The notes below the pieces were generated by a model. That model was not told the DNA's origin. It saw nothing but the letters and a program-made list of their open reading frames with translations, and did not search any database. The position numbers were made by a program, and so were the translations under genes. A DNA stretch of 64,000 bases, from positions 76,892,453 to 76,956,452 of the forward strand of contig CM049311.1 in assembly GCA_026874595.1 (NCBI GenBank), given 5' to 3'. The DNA comes from Sipunculus nudus. Its lineage: Eukaryota > Annelida > Sipuncula > Golfingiida > Sipunculidae. Positions 1 through 10,651 of this stretch are shown one piece after another. How positions within the stretch are numbered: position 1 is the stretch's first letter; every line of letters starts with the position of its first letter.

Positions 1-871
1 GGTAATATAATTCAAGAACTAGTAACGTATCTAGTATTTCTGGATGATCTGGGTACCCATTATGGATAATATAGTCATGTTAACGCCTGTATGGTACTTT
101 CATGGGATCATTCAATCCCGAAAACAATACCTTTGTAGGGTTACAATTTCCTTTTAGAATGAGTGTGTGTGTGGTGGGGGGGGGGGGGGGGGGGCAAGGG
201 GGGCTTCGAAAAACAGAACAATTTTTTTCAAAGAAATTATGAGTTGTGGATACAAAACCCAGTTCTTTGGGCTGTGGTAAGTAACTCTTGAGTACATGAC
301 TCCGTATTTATGGGCATTTATACTGGGCTGATAAGCCTTGTCGTAGACTGTATAATATTACATGGCCGAAATGGCGCAAGGGGGTCTTGGGCAGGGCCAA
401 TTCTATTCAGGATTAAAAGCAAGACTGATCAGGAAGTGTATTGTCAGGGTTGGGGGGGGGGGGGGGGGGGAGTGGGTGCTGCCTTGTACGGTGTGAATAT
501 GTTTTACAGTTTTCTTTGAAAATATAAGCTAATTCGAAACATGAGAATGTGAGGAAATATTCTCGCTTCAGAAACCAACAGGCTAAAACCTTTGCCCTAA
601 AACTTTTAGGGGGTGGGCGAACGCCGCCTGTGCCCTCTTCGATCTGCCACTAGTTACATGTATTTAGCAAAATGTAAATGTAAGCTGTGCTTTAAATATG
701 TAATATCTGCATGAATTATTCTTTAATTTGTGCGTTTCATGGCATGGTTCCACAAGGCCAATACGGATGAATCACGTGATATTATCAGTCAGTTAGATAT
801 TTTTATATTCTTCTGAAAACCTGCAATTCATTTTTATTTGAGGAACTTTACAACATTATTACACATTGTTA
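1..871. other. Non-coding flank with two poly-G tracts
   Basis: I see no gene here. Two runs of about 19 G lie at 176-194 and 452-470. Short reading frames in the stretch run through the poly-G and are not credible proteins. The rest is AT-rich DNA with no repeat I can assign. Confidence 0.5.
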
Positions 872-2268
872 TCCCCAGACACAGTCGGGGTTACTATGAT
901 TTTTAGGATCTTAACCAAACTTGACATGTGCAAAGATATTTTGTGAGAAAACGAAGCCTATTTAAAATGGGGCCATGACCTTTACTATGAGAGGGATCTT
1001 GACCTTGGATAGGCCCATTATGGGTGAGATAAAAAAATCTTAAATATCTCAAGAAAGCTTACATTGATTGACCGAAAAATCAAGTTGACCGAAGTACTTG
1101 GATAGTTTTGTCATGAACCAGAAACTAGTGGCGTCACCTATTATACTCTTCTTGTGTTCGTGCCGTTTAATACCCCCACCATTGCCACTTGACAGTACTG
1201 GGAGCGTTATAAGTAAAGAACTAATGGACAGATTTCTTTCAAATTATGCATATGGATGATATGGATTATGGGATGAGTTATATTTAAATTCGGGCATGAA
1301 CTTTATCATTAGGTTGGCCTTGACCTTGAATGTTTCCATTTTTGTTGAAAATCACACAAAATCCTAAAATCTCAAGAAAGGATGCATGGATTGGTCACAA
1401 ATTTAAGTTGACCGAAGATCTTGGATAGCTCTGACTTCTGCGGGAGACTGGTGGAGCCACCTTACGTCCTCTTCTTTTTTCCGCACCTTTTAATACCCCA
1501 TGTATAGATATGAGATATTAGTTAAAAGACGACGTCTATACAAATTAGGGTCATGGGCTTTACTATGAAAGCGGCCTTGACATTGAATATTTCCAAATTT
1601 GGTGAAAAAAGCAAAAACAATGTTTCTCAAATGGACAGATGTATCTGTCTGTAAATCAAAATGAAAGCTGTCAGATGATAAGTTGTGAAAAGAGTTTGAA
1701 AACCTGTGACCTTGACCTTCACCCCCAAGGTCAAATCTGTCGGTTTATCTGCGAATATATAGGATATTGGTTAACCCCATAACTTTTGAAGTACTTCATC
1801 TGTTTCCTTCAAATCTGACACAAAAATATTTCCACCATTATCTCCGATTTTTTACTAATACTGGTAACATTCAGCTTGGTCTTAACGGTCTAATCTTAGA
1901 ATGTATAGGATTTACCCCAAACCGTTGAATAACTGCATTTGTTTCCTTCAAACTTGATACAAAAATATATCTACCATTATCTCGGATTTTTTTTCAAGAC
2001 AAGGGGCCTATAGGGACCAAAGCAAACCTGAAAAAACGTAGGATTTTGTGTTCCGCATAACTTTCTGATAACTACTTTCTTTTCTTCAAATTAGAGATGC
2101 GAATTGTCTGCAACAAGATATCGGACAAGTTCAATCATTTGTGACCTTGACCTTGGTGGCTTTGTCAACTGTCAGTATATGCTTCTGAAGAATGGGGCCT
2201 ATATTAAAAGGGGTATACCTTAATTATCTGGGGATACTATGGCATCTTTGTGCCAAGAAATTTCTAGT
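872..2268 (+). mobile_element. Non-autonomous Helitron, copy 1
   Basis: The 5' end is TC preceded by A (TCCCCAGACACAGTCGGGG). The 3' end has a small hairpin (TGGCA, 6-nt loop, TGCCA), eight bases, then CTAGT followed by T. That is the canonical Helitron layout, A|TC...CTRRT|T, with no target duplication. The 1.4-kb body has no helicase or Rep coding sequence. It contains TGACCTTGACC-type motifs and 'CGTGCCGTTTAATACCCCC', both shared with the copy at 41762-43230. Near-terminal CCCCAGA at the 5' end is inverted as TCTGGGG before the 3' hairpin. The agreement of two independent copies at both ends is the main support. Confidence 0.75.
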
Positions 2269-2504
2269 TACAGACTGGAATTAGGGCGTTTTTATGGCAA
2301 AATGACATTTGATAAATTTACCGACTTCCCAAGGGATGGGATCATTTTAAAAATGTGTTAAATTCAGTAAAATTCAGTACTTATAGTTGAAATAATATTT
2401 ATTATAATGATATTGTTTCTCCCTCATCCAACAGTGTGTATACCTGGTTTTTAATAAATTTTACTTTATCTTTTATTTTAGTTAACAAATCTAAGAATGG
2501 GCAC

Positions 2505-2546
2505 TAAACTGAAAACTGAGCGCCGTGACCCATGGGTCCCTTGTTT
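2505..2546 (+). mobile_element. Orphan 3' terminus of a hairpin-headed repeat
   Basis: The palindrome GACCCATGGGTC (2527-2538) is followed by CCTTGTTT, and CTGAGCG lies just upstream. The same terminal block closes the long element ending at 47789 (TGACCCATGGGTCA then CTTGTTT). No matching head is visible upstream in the window, so this is a truncated copy or the end of an element broken by the Helitron upstream. Confidence 0.45.
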
Positions 2547-3639
2547 GAAAATTTACCACACCTGAAACCACTTTGATTACATTAAATAGAAATGAATGAA
2601 GAAAAGTGTACATAAAGCAGGCTAAGTGAAACCTGTTTGCACTTGCCAGACTATACCGTATTAATAAAGGATCTATCTGAATTCCTTACGGAGCAGACAA
2701 AGGAGGGATATTTCATACGAATTGCTGTAATTCATAATTTCCTGAGACAGCCAGACTGCGTTTAATTATTTTAAGATTACCTCTCAGGAATACTCTTGAA
2801 GAAGGTAACATTGGAGCTAAAACAGAATGAGCTGGACTTGATGTAAAGTTTTGGATTCCGACAATGAAAGAGAACTCGAATCCCGCTGATTTAAGCACAG
2901 ACGTTCAGCTTTTTAGTACACTGCGGGCAAACCGGAAGACGTGTGGCATATTATTTATAGGAAACAGACCTCCCGGAAAGCAGTTATAAAAATAGGAATG
3001 AAGGTATAATTTCCTCACGTTGATTGAAACACAAAGATATTTATTAAGTCACAGTCGCCTGAACTCTTACTTCAGTGGAAATAGAAAGAAAGCGGTTGAG
3101 CAAAGGACGAATGCGTGTTTGGGAAAATTCAAGGATTCAAGCGACTGTGCATGGAATTAATTTGTTTCCATATATATAAAATAAACGTCAGGTGTGGAAA
3201 AGTATTTTGGACAAATAACAACTCTTACGTGTGGCCATGATTCGCGTTATTTCAGAAGTGCAGCAATCGTTTTACACAGGCCACTTTCATAAAAATACCA
3301 TGCAAATTGAATATAATTCAGCCGAATCCACACACACACACACACCTACACACACACACGCACACATATTTATACTGAATAGACATGTAAATATGGACAA
3401 TGTGTATATCTACTTATACGTACACAAAAAATATTGCATATGACCATCATATATATGACAGAGATTTAATTTCAATCTAGAAAGTATATCACGATTGCAT
3501 ATTATAATCATTTAAATTTTTACTCGTGTTACGTAAAGTTTCAAACATTCATCTTAGTCATAAGTGTAAAGAATTTAAGAGTAAACTTTGTTTTGGTGTG
3601 ATGAAATTTCTGTTTTTGAGGCATGACTGCACACAACCC
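2547..3639. other. No gene recognised; short CA-rich stretch
   Basis: There is nothing supportable here except an interrupted (CA)n at about 3328-3365. Reading frames on both strands are short and have no recognisable domain. Confidence 0.4.
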
Positions 3640-3750
3640 GGTGACAGCTAGAGACACGCCCCCTTATTGATTGCCCTTTGACAGCTATAGGGACCCACCC
3701 CTTATTGATTCCCTGGTGACAGCTAGGGACACACCCCTCTTATTGATTGG
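3640..3750 (+). repeat. Three-copy tandem repeat, about 37-39 bp
   Basis: The block GGTGACAGCTAGGGACAC..CCCTTATTGATT occurs three times in succession with small differences. It overlaps a spurious reading frame and has no recognised function. Confidence 0.7.
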
Positions 3751-4280
3751 AAGTCTGCCAAGCATGGCCCAGGACTGGCCAGGAATCTTGGGTCCCAATA
3801 ATACTTTGCAAAGAGTAAATAAAAAGCAATATAATTGGTATAAGTTGTTCTAGTTTTTCCTTTTAAAATTTTTGTGATCCTTACACGTAAAAATATCCAT
3901 TGATGTAACTGTTTCACTGAAAAAAACATATTTTGAATGTTGTATTGATAAAATTACCGGAACCGCGTGCATTATCAATTTAAATTTAGAAGAGCTGTCT
4001 TTACTACTTAAAATCGCATATTTGAATGCATTTGCATACGTTTAAGATGTTTGAAGATGAGCCATTGTCATATATTATTTTTATACTATATTTTAACTCA
4101 ATTTTTCACAGCATGAATTCAAATACATAAATCAGGCAAATATAATTAACATCAATTATTATTGAGTAATATTGATTGATATGAAATAATATATAAATCA
4201 ATATATAACATAATATACATCAATAAAAACTAAATATATAAAAAAATAATAATTTATCAGTCCGTCAGTGACGCTTTTTT

Positions 4281-4680
4281 CGCGCGATATCTCCCAAGAA
4301 TATGCTTGATCTTCCTCATATTCACAGGGATGAGTGATAATTTGGAACCTATGAGTGCTCCAGACCAATTGAATTCCAGACCTGTTAGATTTCCAATATG
4401 GCTCCCAGATTTTCTTTCGCGTACGAAAACTTGCTAGATCTTTCTCATATTCACAGGGATAATTGGTACCTATGAGGGCTCCATCCCCGTCAAATTACAC
4501 ACCCGCCAAAAATCCAATATGGCGGACCATACCACAATCGGAGATTTTCATTTTCACAAACAGAATACCCATGATCTTTTCCAATTCAAAGTGATGATTG
4601 TTGTCTATGAGGACTTGAATTACAGACTTCAAATATGACCCCCAGAGTACAATCGGTGATTTTGTATTGCACATATTATT
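4281..4680 (+). repeat. Degenerate tandem repeat, about 120-130 bp units
   Basis: Three diverged units share 'GATCTTTCTCATATTCACAG', 'CCTATGAGGGCTCCA' and 'TCCAATATGGC', at about 4309-4400, 4432-4530 and 4573-4660. The array is preceded by CAGTCCGTCAGTGACG, which recalls the GTCCGTC-rich heads elsewhere in the window. No coding content is seen. Confidence 0.6.
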
Positions 4681-5836
4681 TCAGGCATATCTTCTTTAAT
4701 ATGATTTAAACCAGTAGGAATTTTGTTCCCTCATGCATATTAATAAAAACCTGTTTCTGCTTATCATATTTTTAACTCTAAATAAACTATTCAAGCACTA
4801 CCAGAATTGCGGGACCCTCTTAGGATCAATGTCCGACCACATCAAGTTTCAGATATATATGATATAAGATAAATATACCATAACTACAAAGCTTAACATA
4901 ACATAATATCATATACAAAACATATCGATATAATAATACATAATAATCGATATATAAATATACAATGTTACATAATCTGAAAAAAAGAGAAAACAGACAA
5001 GAACCATCATACAGCGCCATCTAGTAGTAAACTCAGAACAAAATATATGTCAGTAAGAAATATAAGTTAAACTTGCAAAAATTGCAAAATACTACAGCAC
5101 TAAAAATTATCAAATATATAAATATGACTGTACATTTTCCTTGTAAAATATTCTTCTTTTATTTTACCACTATAATTTTACTAATTTTTCATATATATTT
5201 TATGAAAGGTAATACCTTTTATAATCGGAATTAATCATTATGTATCTTTTCCTACATGTCACAATATTTACACCAACAAATCTAATCGATATTTTTTTAC
5301 TGTCCTGCGAGGACATTCATTGAACTAACAAAGGCATGGTTATATGTGAAATATGTAATAACACTAGATTTGACATGCTATTTAATACTGGCAGTTTATA
5401 ATATAATGCTTGGTTAAAACTTAAAACGATAATCGGCGTTCAGCATGGGGACATTAAAAAATTCCCTATAAAATTCCCATAACACGGATGACACAAATTA
5501 TAACTTAATGTCAAATATGGATGAAACACATTGTTACTCTTCGTTCTATCACGAAAATCAAATTTTTGTCTCCATCGGCTCATGTTTACAGCCTGGCAAG
5601 GCATGCTGGGTAGCTAAGGTGTGCTCAATATTCAGGTGACGTCACGGGGACCACCATCTTTCGGGTATTTTGAGGCAATATACATAAGATTCCCTAAAAA
5701 AATACAATTACATTTATTGGCTCTTGACGATACATGTTTTGTATGGAACGCAAGTATAAATTAATACATGAAACACATAGGAATTGAGTGCACTTGATCA
5801 TAATAATTAACATATACTTCACTTTTGGTGTAGCTA

Positions 5837-5838
<2 letters not shown>
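4681..5838. other. AT-rich non-coding stretch
   Basis: No gene is recognised. At about 5595 the word CAAGGCATGCTGGG appears; its reverse complement occurs near 23058, suggesting a shared repeat fragment. A minus-strand frame at 4826-5020 is low-complexity Tyr/Leu-rich translation of AT-rich DNA. Confidence 0.35.

Positions 5839-5880
<42 letters not shown>
5839..5880. repeat. (CA)n microsatellite
   Basis: About 20 CA dinucleotides directly abut the TATATATA target of the DNA transposon that starts at 5889. Reading frames across it on both strands are artefacts of the repeat. Confidence 0.95.
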
Positions 5881-5888
<8 letters not shown>

Positions 5889-7184
5889 CAGTCTAACCTC
5901 TTTCATTCGCCCCTTATTCATCCGCCAACCTCGACTATCGCCAACATATGACAAAGTCCCGATTTCCTCACTACTTATTTACCTCGTTCATTTGCCAGCC
6001 TCCCTATCCGCCATCCGCCAGGTGATTTTTTCCCCAAATGTGCCACATTCCCTTGATCATGTGCCAACTTCCTCATTCCAGTGTTTACAACATGTCACGC
6101 CTCACTGCTTACAGATCAAGTACCCGATGTCACTGATTAATTAATGACCTACAAACCTTGAGTTGTTTGGGGACAGCTGGCATCAGCTGAGTAACCGTTG
6201 TTGATTTCGCACCTAGAGTTTTTTTTATAAGTGTCATTTTATGAGGCAAAACGAGTAGTTTGGAGCAATTTACATGAGTACAAGGTTACGCGGCGTATAC
6301 ATATTGTGTACAGACAACAGCGGATTTAGGGGGATCTTCCTTTGTGACGCAGTTGACTGGACGAAGCGTGCCTGGGATTCTGTGGCAGCGCCACCGTCGG
6401 CAGTTGTTGGAAACACACAGGATTTACATCCAGGGGTGACCAGCCAAATGAAACAGATCGGCACGGTGGTCCAGAAGCAAACATTATCCTTCAACTTCTA
6501 CAACGAGTGACATACTGCCTAGGGATTGACCACAGTGCATGCAAGTTTCATTAGGAACGCGTCAATGCCGAACAGAATATAGGAACAGCAAACCTTTTGA
6601 GCGATCAAGATATCGTAGGAACAGTGACAGACTACGATGATACAGCCCGTCCGACCTCTGATCCTGAGGAAATAGTTCCCCACTTTCGTAAACATCCGCT
6701 GAAGTCCGGCAAGCCATGAAGACCGACTTATGATATTTTGAGAGAGAGCTCCAACTACAGCGAACAGTCCGATAATGAAGCATTTTACAGAATGGACCAA
6801 AGAATTACAGCTTTTCAGTTACAAGCTCGCAATCAATGCTCCATTACGGAATTCTTTGGGGCACACTCGGAAGATAGTGAAACGGCACCAGGAGAATTTT
6901 ATATTTTGACCCGATATATTATACATGTATATCTTTGTAAATTAATTGTACACACTGTATTTTTCTGTAATTATTTGTAATTGTTTCTTTCTATGTGAAT
7001 TAAGGTATATAAATGTATAAAATATTGCTTTTTAATATGACTAATTTAAGACGAGCCTAAGAAATTCATGGCCCGACTTTAGCTACCCTGCACATCTCAT
7101 GTGGACCCATCGATCAACCGCCATCCTCGCTTACCGCCAGAAATTCCCCAATCCCAAGGTTGGCGAATGAAAGAGGTTGGACTG
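5889..7184 (+). mobile_element. Internally deleted pogo/Tigger-type DNA transposon
   Basis: The left end CAGTCTAACCTCTTTCATTC (5889) is matched as an inverted repeat by GAATGAAAGAGGTTGGACTG ending at 7184; 19 of 20 positions agree and the match continues into CGCC/GGCG. Both ends are flanked by TA (5887-5888 and 7185-7186), the target duplication of the Tc1/mariner-pogo group. Sub-terminal 'ATCCGCCA'-like words recur inside both ends and may be transposase binding sites. At about 1.3 kb the element is far too short for an autonomous Tigger element, and it carries only the C-terminal part of a transposase. Known family features are the CAG-starting ends and TA target; assignment to Tigger/jerky rather than another pogo lineage is inferred from the protein remnant. 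Confidence 0.78.
6274..6980 (+). pseudogene. Decayed Tigger/jerky-type transposase, C-terminal part
   Basis: The first reading block (6274 on) contains 'IFLCDAVDWTKRAWDSV', which fits the end of the DDE domain in Tigger/jerky-type transposases (the '(L/C)DA..WI..AW..V' block). After a frame change near 6395 comes 'SCWKHTGF', corresponding to the conserved 'NC(W/F)(K/R)..GF' motif. Further reading with stops continues through 'DQDIVGTVTDYDD' to 'NQCSITEFFG' (about 6830), which resembles the C-terminal '(S/T)IT(D/E)FF' tail of these proteins. The N-terminal DNA-binding domains and the first catalytic Asp residues are absent. Because of frame breaks and stops it cannot make an active enzyme. It sits wholly inside the inverted repeats at 5889-7184. 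Confidence rests on motif order; a translated search would settle the family. Confidence 0.65.
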
Positions 7185-7210
7185 TATATATACATATATA
7201 GTGTATACAT

Positions 7211-7710
7211 TGTTACGAAGATAAGTTACTCAAGGGAAAATTGTGGGCCGATCAGGGATTCGAACCCATGTCCGTGGCACACAAGTCCGGCGTACCAACC
7301 GCTTCCCTGGCAAAGCAAGCTTCACTAGCGAGACAGTTTGGTCCGCTTATATATCACCCCGTAACACACCCCTTTTAAGAGTGTTCTGCTATCAGAACAA
7401 GACTAATTATCCTAGAAGTCGCACTTTGGTGAGCTTATTCCCTGGGCCTCAAAGCTTACCGTCACGTTGGACGAGCCCCGATTTTGTTACGACGACAAAA
7501 TGCTCAGGGGAAAATATCGGGCTTATCCCGGTATTCGAACCCATGTAGGTGGCGCACAAGTCCGGCGAATCAACAGCTTCGCTAGAAAATCAAGCTTCAC
7601 TAGCGAGACAGTTCGGTCTGCTTTTATATCACCCCGTAACACACCCCCTCTTAAGAGTGTTCTGCTATCAGAAAAAGACTAATTATCCCAGGAGTCACAC
7701 TTTGGTAAGC
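7211..7710 (-). repeat. Tandem pair of tRNA-like (SINE-like) repeats
   Basis: A unit of about 240 bp is present twice, at about 7211-7450 and 7486-7710. On the minus strand each copy reads ACATGGGTTCGAAT, with a perfect RNA polymerase III B-box (GGTTCGAATCC) in the first copy and one mismatch in the second. About 30 bases upstream of it lies a D-arm-like segment (GCGGTTGGTACGCCGGACTTG). Both copies start with TGTTACGA on the + strand and share CACCCCGTAACACACCCC and AAGAGTGTTCTGCTATCAGA. They look like a tRNA-derived repeat and not a functional tRNA: no convincing acceptor stem can be folded by eye. Alternatively they are fragments of the LTR of the neighbouring retroelement. Confidence 0.45.
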
Positions 7711-8391
7711 TTATTTTGGTAAGGTGTGACAGTTTGGCATCAAGGTTGTAAGCACGTCTGAGTTTTTTAATGGTACTATACCACACTGAATGTCTACATC
7801 ACACTCACAATCAGTATCTACCCTAACGGGGTCAGGGTCACTGTTTACACAATTTACAACAGTAACATTACGTACATCGTCTGATGTGCTATTTCTGTCA
7901 TAATATGGTTTCAACATGTTAACATGGCACAATTGTTTCTTCTTACGCCTATCTGGTGTCAACAGTATGTAATTTAAATCACTGACCTTCTTGTCAACAA
8001 TGTAAGGACCAAAATACCTAGCTTGCAGAGGTCTGCCAGGGATGGGAAGTAAGGCAAGTACTTTTTACCAGGCTTAAACGTCCTACTTACAGTGTGCTTG
8101 TCATACTTTGTTTCCATTTTTACTTTGTGCAGATTTTAGATTTGACTTATCAATCCCACAAGCATTGTGTAGTTTAGTACGAAAGTCTGAGACATACTGC
8201 AGTAAACTAATAGAATCAGGATGTTTTCACACAAGAGTTTTTCTTTGAGCAGTTTCAATGGAAGTAGTTCACGGTCCATGTCCAAAAACTAGTTCAAAGG
8301 GACTGAAACCCAAGGACTCTTGTAAGGATTCTCTGACAGCAATCAGCAATAGGTGGATTCCTTCATCCCAGCATTTCTGTGTGTCATAGCA
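7711..8391 (-). pseudogene. Integrase C-terminal region (multiple frame breaks)
   Basis: Short blocks in changing frames match the end of Gmr1/gypsy-type integrases: an ESLGFSP-like segment near 8310, a 'RYFGPYIVD'-like segment near 8010, and finally 'KQLCHVNMLKPYYDR' near 7920, the conserved end of the C-terminal (GPY/F-like) module. After 'CHTLPK' at 7711 the sequence enters the unrelated tandem repeats, so the 3' part of the element is absent here. Confidence 0.65.
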
Positions 8392-8793
8392 TTAGGTCCT
8401 TATCATGTTTTGAAATGTCTGGTGAAAACGCTCGACGGCGCCCTGACTTTTAGGATATGAAATAGAGCTGTACTGTTTTATACCTAGCTCAAGCATAACT
8501 TGCTGCAGTAAGCCAGACATAAAATTAGACCCTTGGTCAGACTGGACGGATTTTGGTAATCCAAATGATGTAAAAAACTTGGTCAGAGCTTTGACAACAC
8601 TTTTGGCATTAATTTTGCGCAATGGTATTGCCTCAGGGAACCTGGTAGATGCGCACATAATTGTATCATGTCCAGATTTTGTTTTTGGCAGTGGTCCAAC
8701 ACAGTCAACAATAATCCTACTGAATGGTTCCTCGAAAGCAGGAATAGGCCTTATTTGGGCCTTAGAAGGATTCTGATTGGGCTTGCCTACCAT
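8392..8793 (-). pseudogene. Retroviral-type integrase catalytic core
   Basis: This is the best-preserved part of the element, a 133-codon open block starting 'MVGKPNQNP'. The catalytic triad is visible: Asp in 'IIVDCVGPLPKTKSG', Asp in 'VQSDQGSNF' and Glu in 'SQGAVERFHQ'. I count 34 residues between the second Asp and the Glu, where 35 is usual, and the segment after 'KTKSG' is a few residues shorter than in related proteins, so small in-frame deletions are likely. Integrase would join element cDNA to host DNA. The block ends at a stop after 'FQNMIRT'; homology continues out of frame below 8392. Confidence 0.88.
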
Positions 8794-9090
8794 CTGGCAT
8801 GTATGGCATGATTTACAATATTGTACAACATCTTTCCTGAGGTTAGGCCAATAGAAGTGTGTACTAACTTTCTGATAAGTTTTATTTTACCTAAATGGCC
8901 AGACAAAGGAGCCTCATGTGTCATGCTTAGAATTTCATTGCGAAAACTTTTGGGCATTACTATTTGATGTTTGATGGCCCACTCATCGTCAGCGCATACA
9001 TCAGGTGGTCGCCATTTACGCATAAACACTCCATTTTTAGAAACTGCCCTGGGAAACAAACATGAAATTTCATGGTCCTCATGCTGTTCC
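8787..9090 (-). pseudogene. Integrase HHCC zinc-binding module (frameshifted)
   Basis: The segment contains 'MTHEAPLSGHLGKIKLIRKL', the two-His half of the HHCC module that precedes retroelement integrase cores. A shift of frame in the next 20 bases puts the two-Cys half (CKSCHTCQ) in another frame, overlapping the start of the integrase core segment. It lies directly after the protease linker with no polymerase domain between them. Confidence 0.7.
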
Positions 9091-10106
9091 GCGATAAGTT
9101 CTGACCTTGAAAATGCTGTATCCTGTACGGACGAGTCGTTAGACGAGTCACTAGTGACTCCCAGAGTTTATTATCTGGACAATTATCCTCATGTGTGTTT
9201 TTCTTGGCCATAGATCTAGTTGCTGCACATGAAGGATACAAACCAGGAATTTCCTGACTTTCCAGATCAGTGTCCGGATCAAGTGACGGCTTTTCTGTCA
9301 CTATTGGTACAGGCTGTACTTTGTCACCTGCAACATCATTGCCTAGTAGCAACTGAATTCCCGTTAAAAGGTAAAGTAGTTCTTTTGTCCACAGTAATAT
9401 TCCCAGAAATCAAATCTGACTTTAAATGGATACTGTGAAGCGGAACTGAAGTGTGCTTGTCTGAAAACACACCAATAACAAGTGCATATGCAATATTAAA
9501 GGACCTATTAGAAAATGGCAAAGTGTTTGCTAACATGAGAGTCTGGCCTGAACCAGTGTCCCTCAAAATTCTAATGGGGGTAGAATCTGAAAAATCACTT
9601 GAAAGTGATACAAAACCATCATGCATGAATGGCTCAAATAACTCCATTTCAGAGTCAGGAGAGGAATCTACTACCTCAGCTTTATCAAACAAACAACTGA
9701 CACTGACAGTGTCAGTCATAAACCCTTTTTCAGAGTCATTTGAGGAACCTACATCCTTTTTATCATCCAACTCCTCATGGGAGTCAACAGAGGAATTTTC
9801 CTCAGCAGAAACAAACTTCTGTTTGTCATAAGAGGAAATGGCCTCATTTGAAATACTCTCGCAAGAGTCATAAAAGGACTTAGCCTTATTTAGAGAATAC
9901 TCCTCGCAGGAGTCTTGAAAGGACCTAGCCTTATTAAATTCCTCGTAGGACTCAACTGAGGTTTTTACCCCGCAAGCTACGGATTCTTCTTTGGATTCAG
10001 ACGGCACTTGGGCCTCCGTAGCATCAAACTCTTTATTAGAGTCAATAAAGAAGTTATACCCCTTATACACACGAAAAGACCCTGGCTCTTGTACTACGCA
10101 TTGCAT
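9070..10106 (-). pseudogene. Retropepsin region with acidic linker (broken)
   Basis: From 10106 downwards the frame encodes an acidic Ser/Glu/Asp-rich linker of about 170 residues with repeated 'YDSCE/EDSCEE'-like words. Next is 'IRILRDTGSGQTLMLANTLP', where DTGS is the catalytic Asp motif of retropepsins. 'VPLHSIHLKSDLISG' follows, typical of this gag-pol type. A frameshift near 9350 leads into 'LLGNDVAGDKVQPVPIV', the conserved 'LLGND' end of the protease, and then into a linker with 'CAATRSMAKK'. The protease would cleave the polyprotein. The frame breaks make this copy non-functional. Confidence 0.75.
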
Positions 10107-10172
10107 AGATTTTGAAACAAAACCAGGTTTGCTATTTGGTTTATTCGCAAGTTTCCAGCTATTAGATGACCT

Positions 10173-10526
10173 TCAGTAATTACAGATTTTCTTTGAAAAT
10201 GACTGGCCTTGGTTGGGCTTAGACACAGTGGACGTGGACTGAGATGTAACAATGGACTTTGCTGAACTATCAGGACTACCAGTACTGGGTGACTGCGCTT
10301 TAAACTTCTTTTGACCATACTGATTTACATTCTTGTTTGTGAATGACTGGTTTGAATTGCTAGTAAAGGACATTTTGTGTGTTAATGAATAATTATCAGC
10401 TAATTGAGCAGCAATGTCAAGTGTTTCAGGACTTTTCTCTACAAGAAAAGTTTTAACATCTGCGTTAATGCAGCGCTTAAATTCTTCAAGCAAAATCAAC
10501 TGGCGCAAATTTTCATAATATTTCAT
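10173..10526 (-). pseudogene. Retrotransposon gag, C-terminal half with degraded zinc knuckle
   Basis: The block begins with 'ENLRQLILLEEFKRCINADV' and continues with 'AAQLADNYSLTHK', typical of the second half of the capsid domain. A Ser/Gln/Lys-rich basic linker follows. It reaches 'KKICNY' and a stop at the place where a CCHC zinc knuckle is expected. A neighbouring frame carries 'GHLIAG', the knuckle's Gly-His core, so the motif is split by a small deletion and its last Cys is not seen. Confidence 0.7.
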
Positions 10527-10651
10527 TACATTTTTAGAACTACACCTGCGATCAAATAACTGCTCTTTTGTCCTAGCAAATTCGACGTAGGTCTGGTTTT
10601 TGCGCTTTTCCCAAATTTTTTATTTCTTGCGGTAAGCTAACTCATTATCTT

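Noticed and set aside
5788-6144. 118-codon frame on the + strand
   Set aside because: It consists of the (CA)n tract followed by the non-coding terminus of the Tigger-type element; poly-His/Thr translation is an artefact.
7243-7330. Functional tRNA gene
   Set aside because: B-box and D-arm-like words are present, but I could not fold a convincing acceptor stem and anticodon arm, and the unit is tandemly duplicated with flanks.
9451-9831. 126-codon frame on the + strand
   Set aside because: It is antisense to the retroelement linker, whose repetitive acidic codons leave the other strand open.
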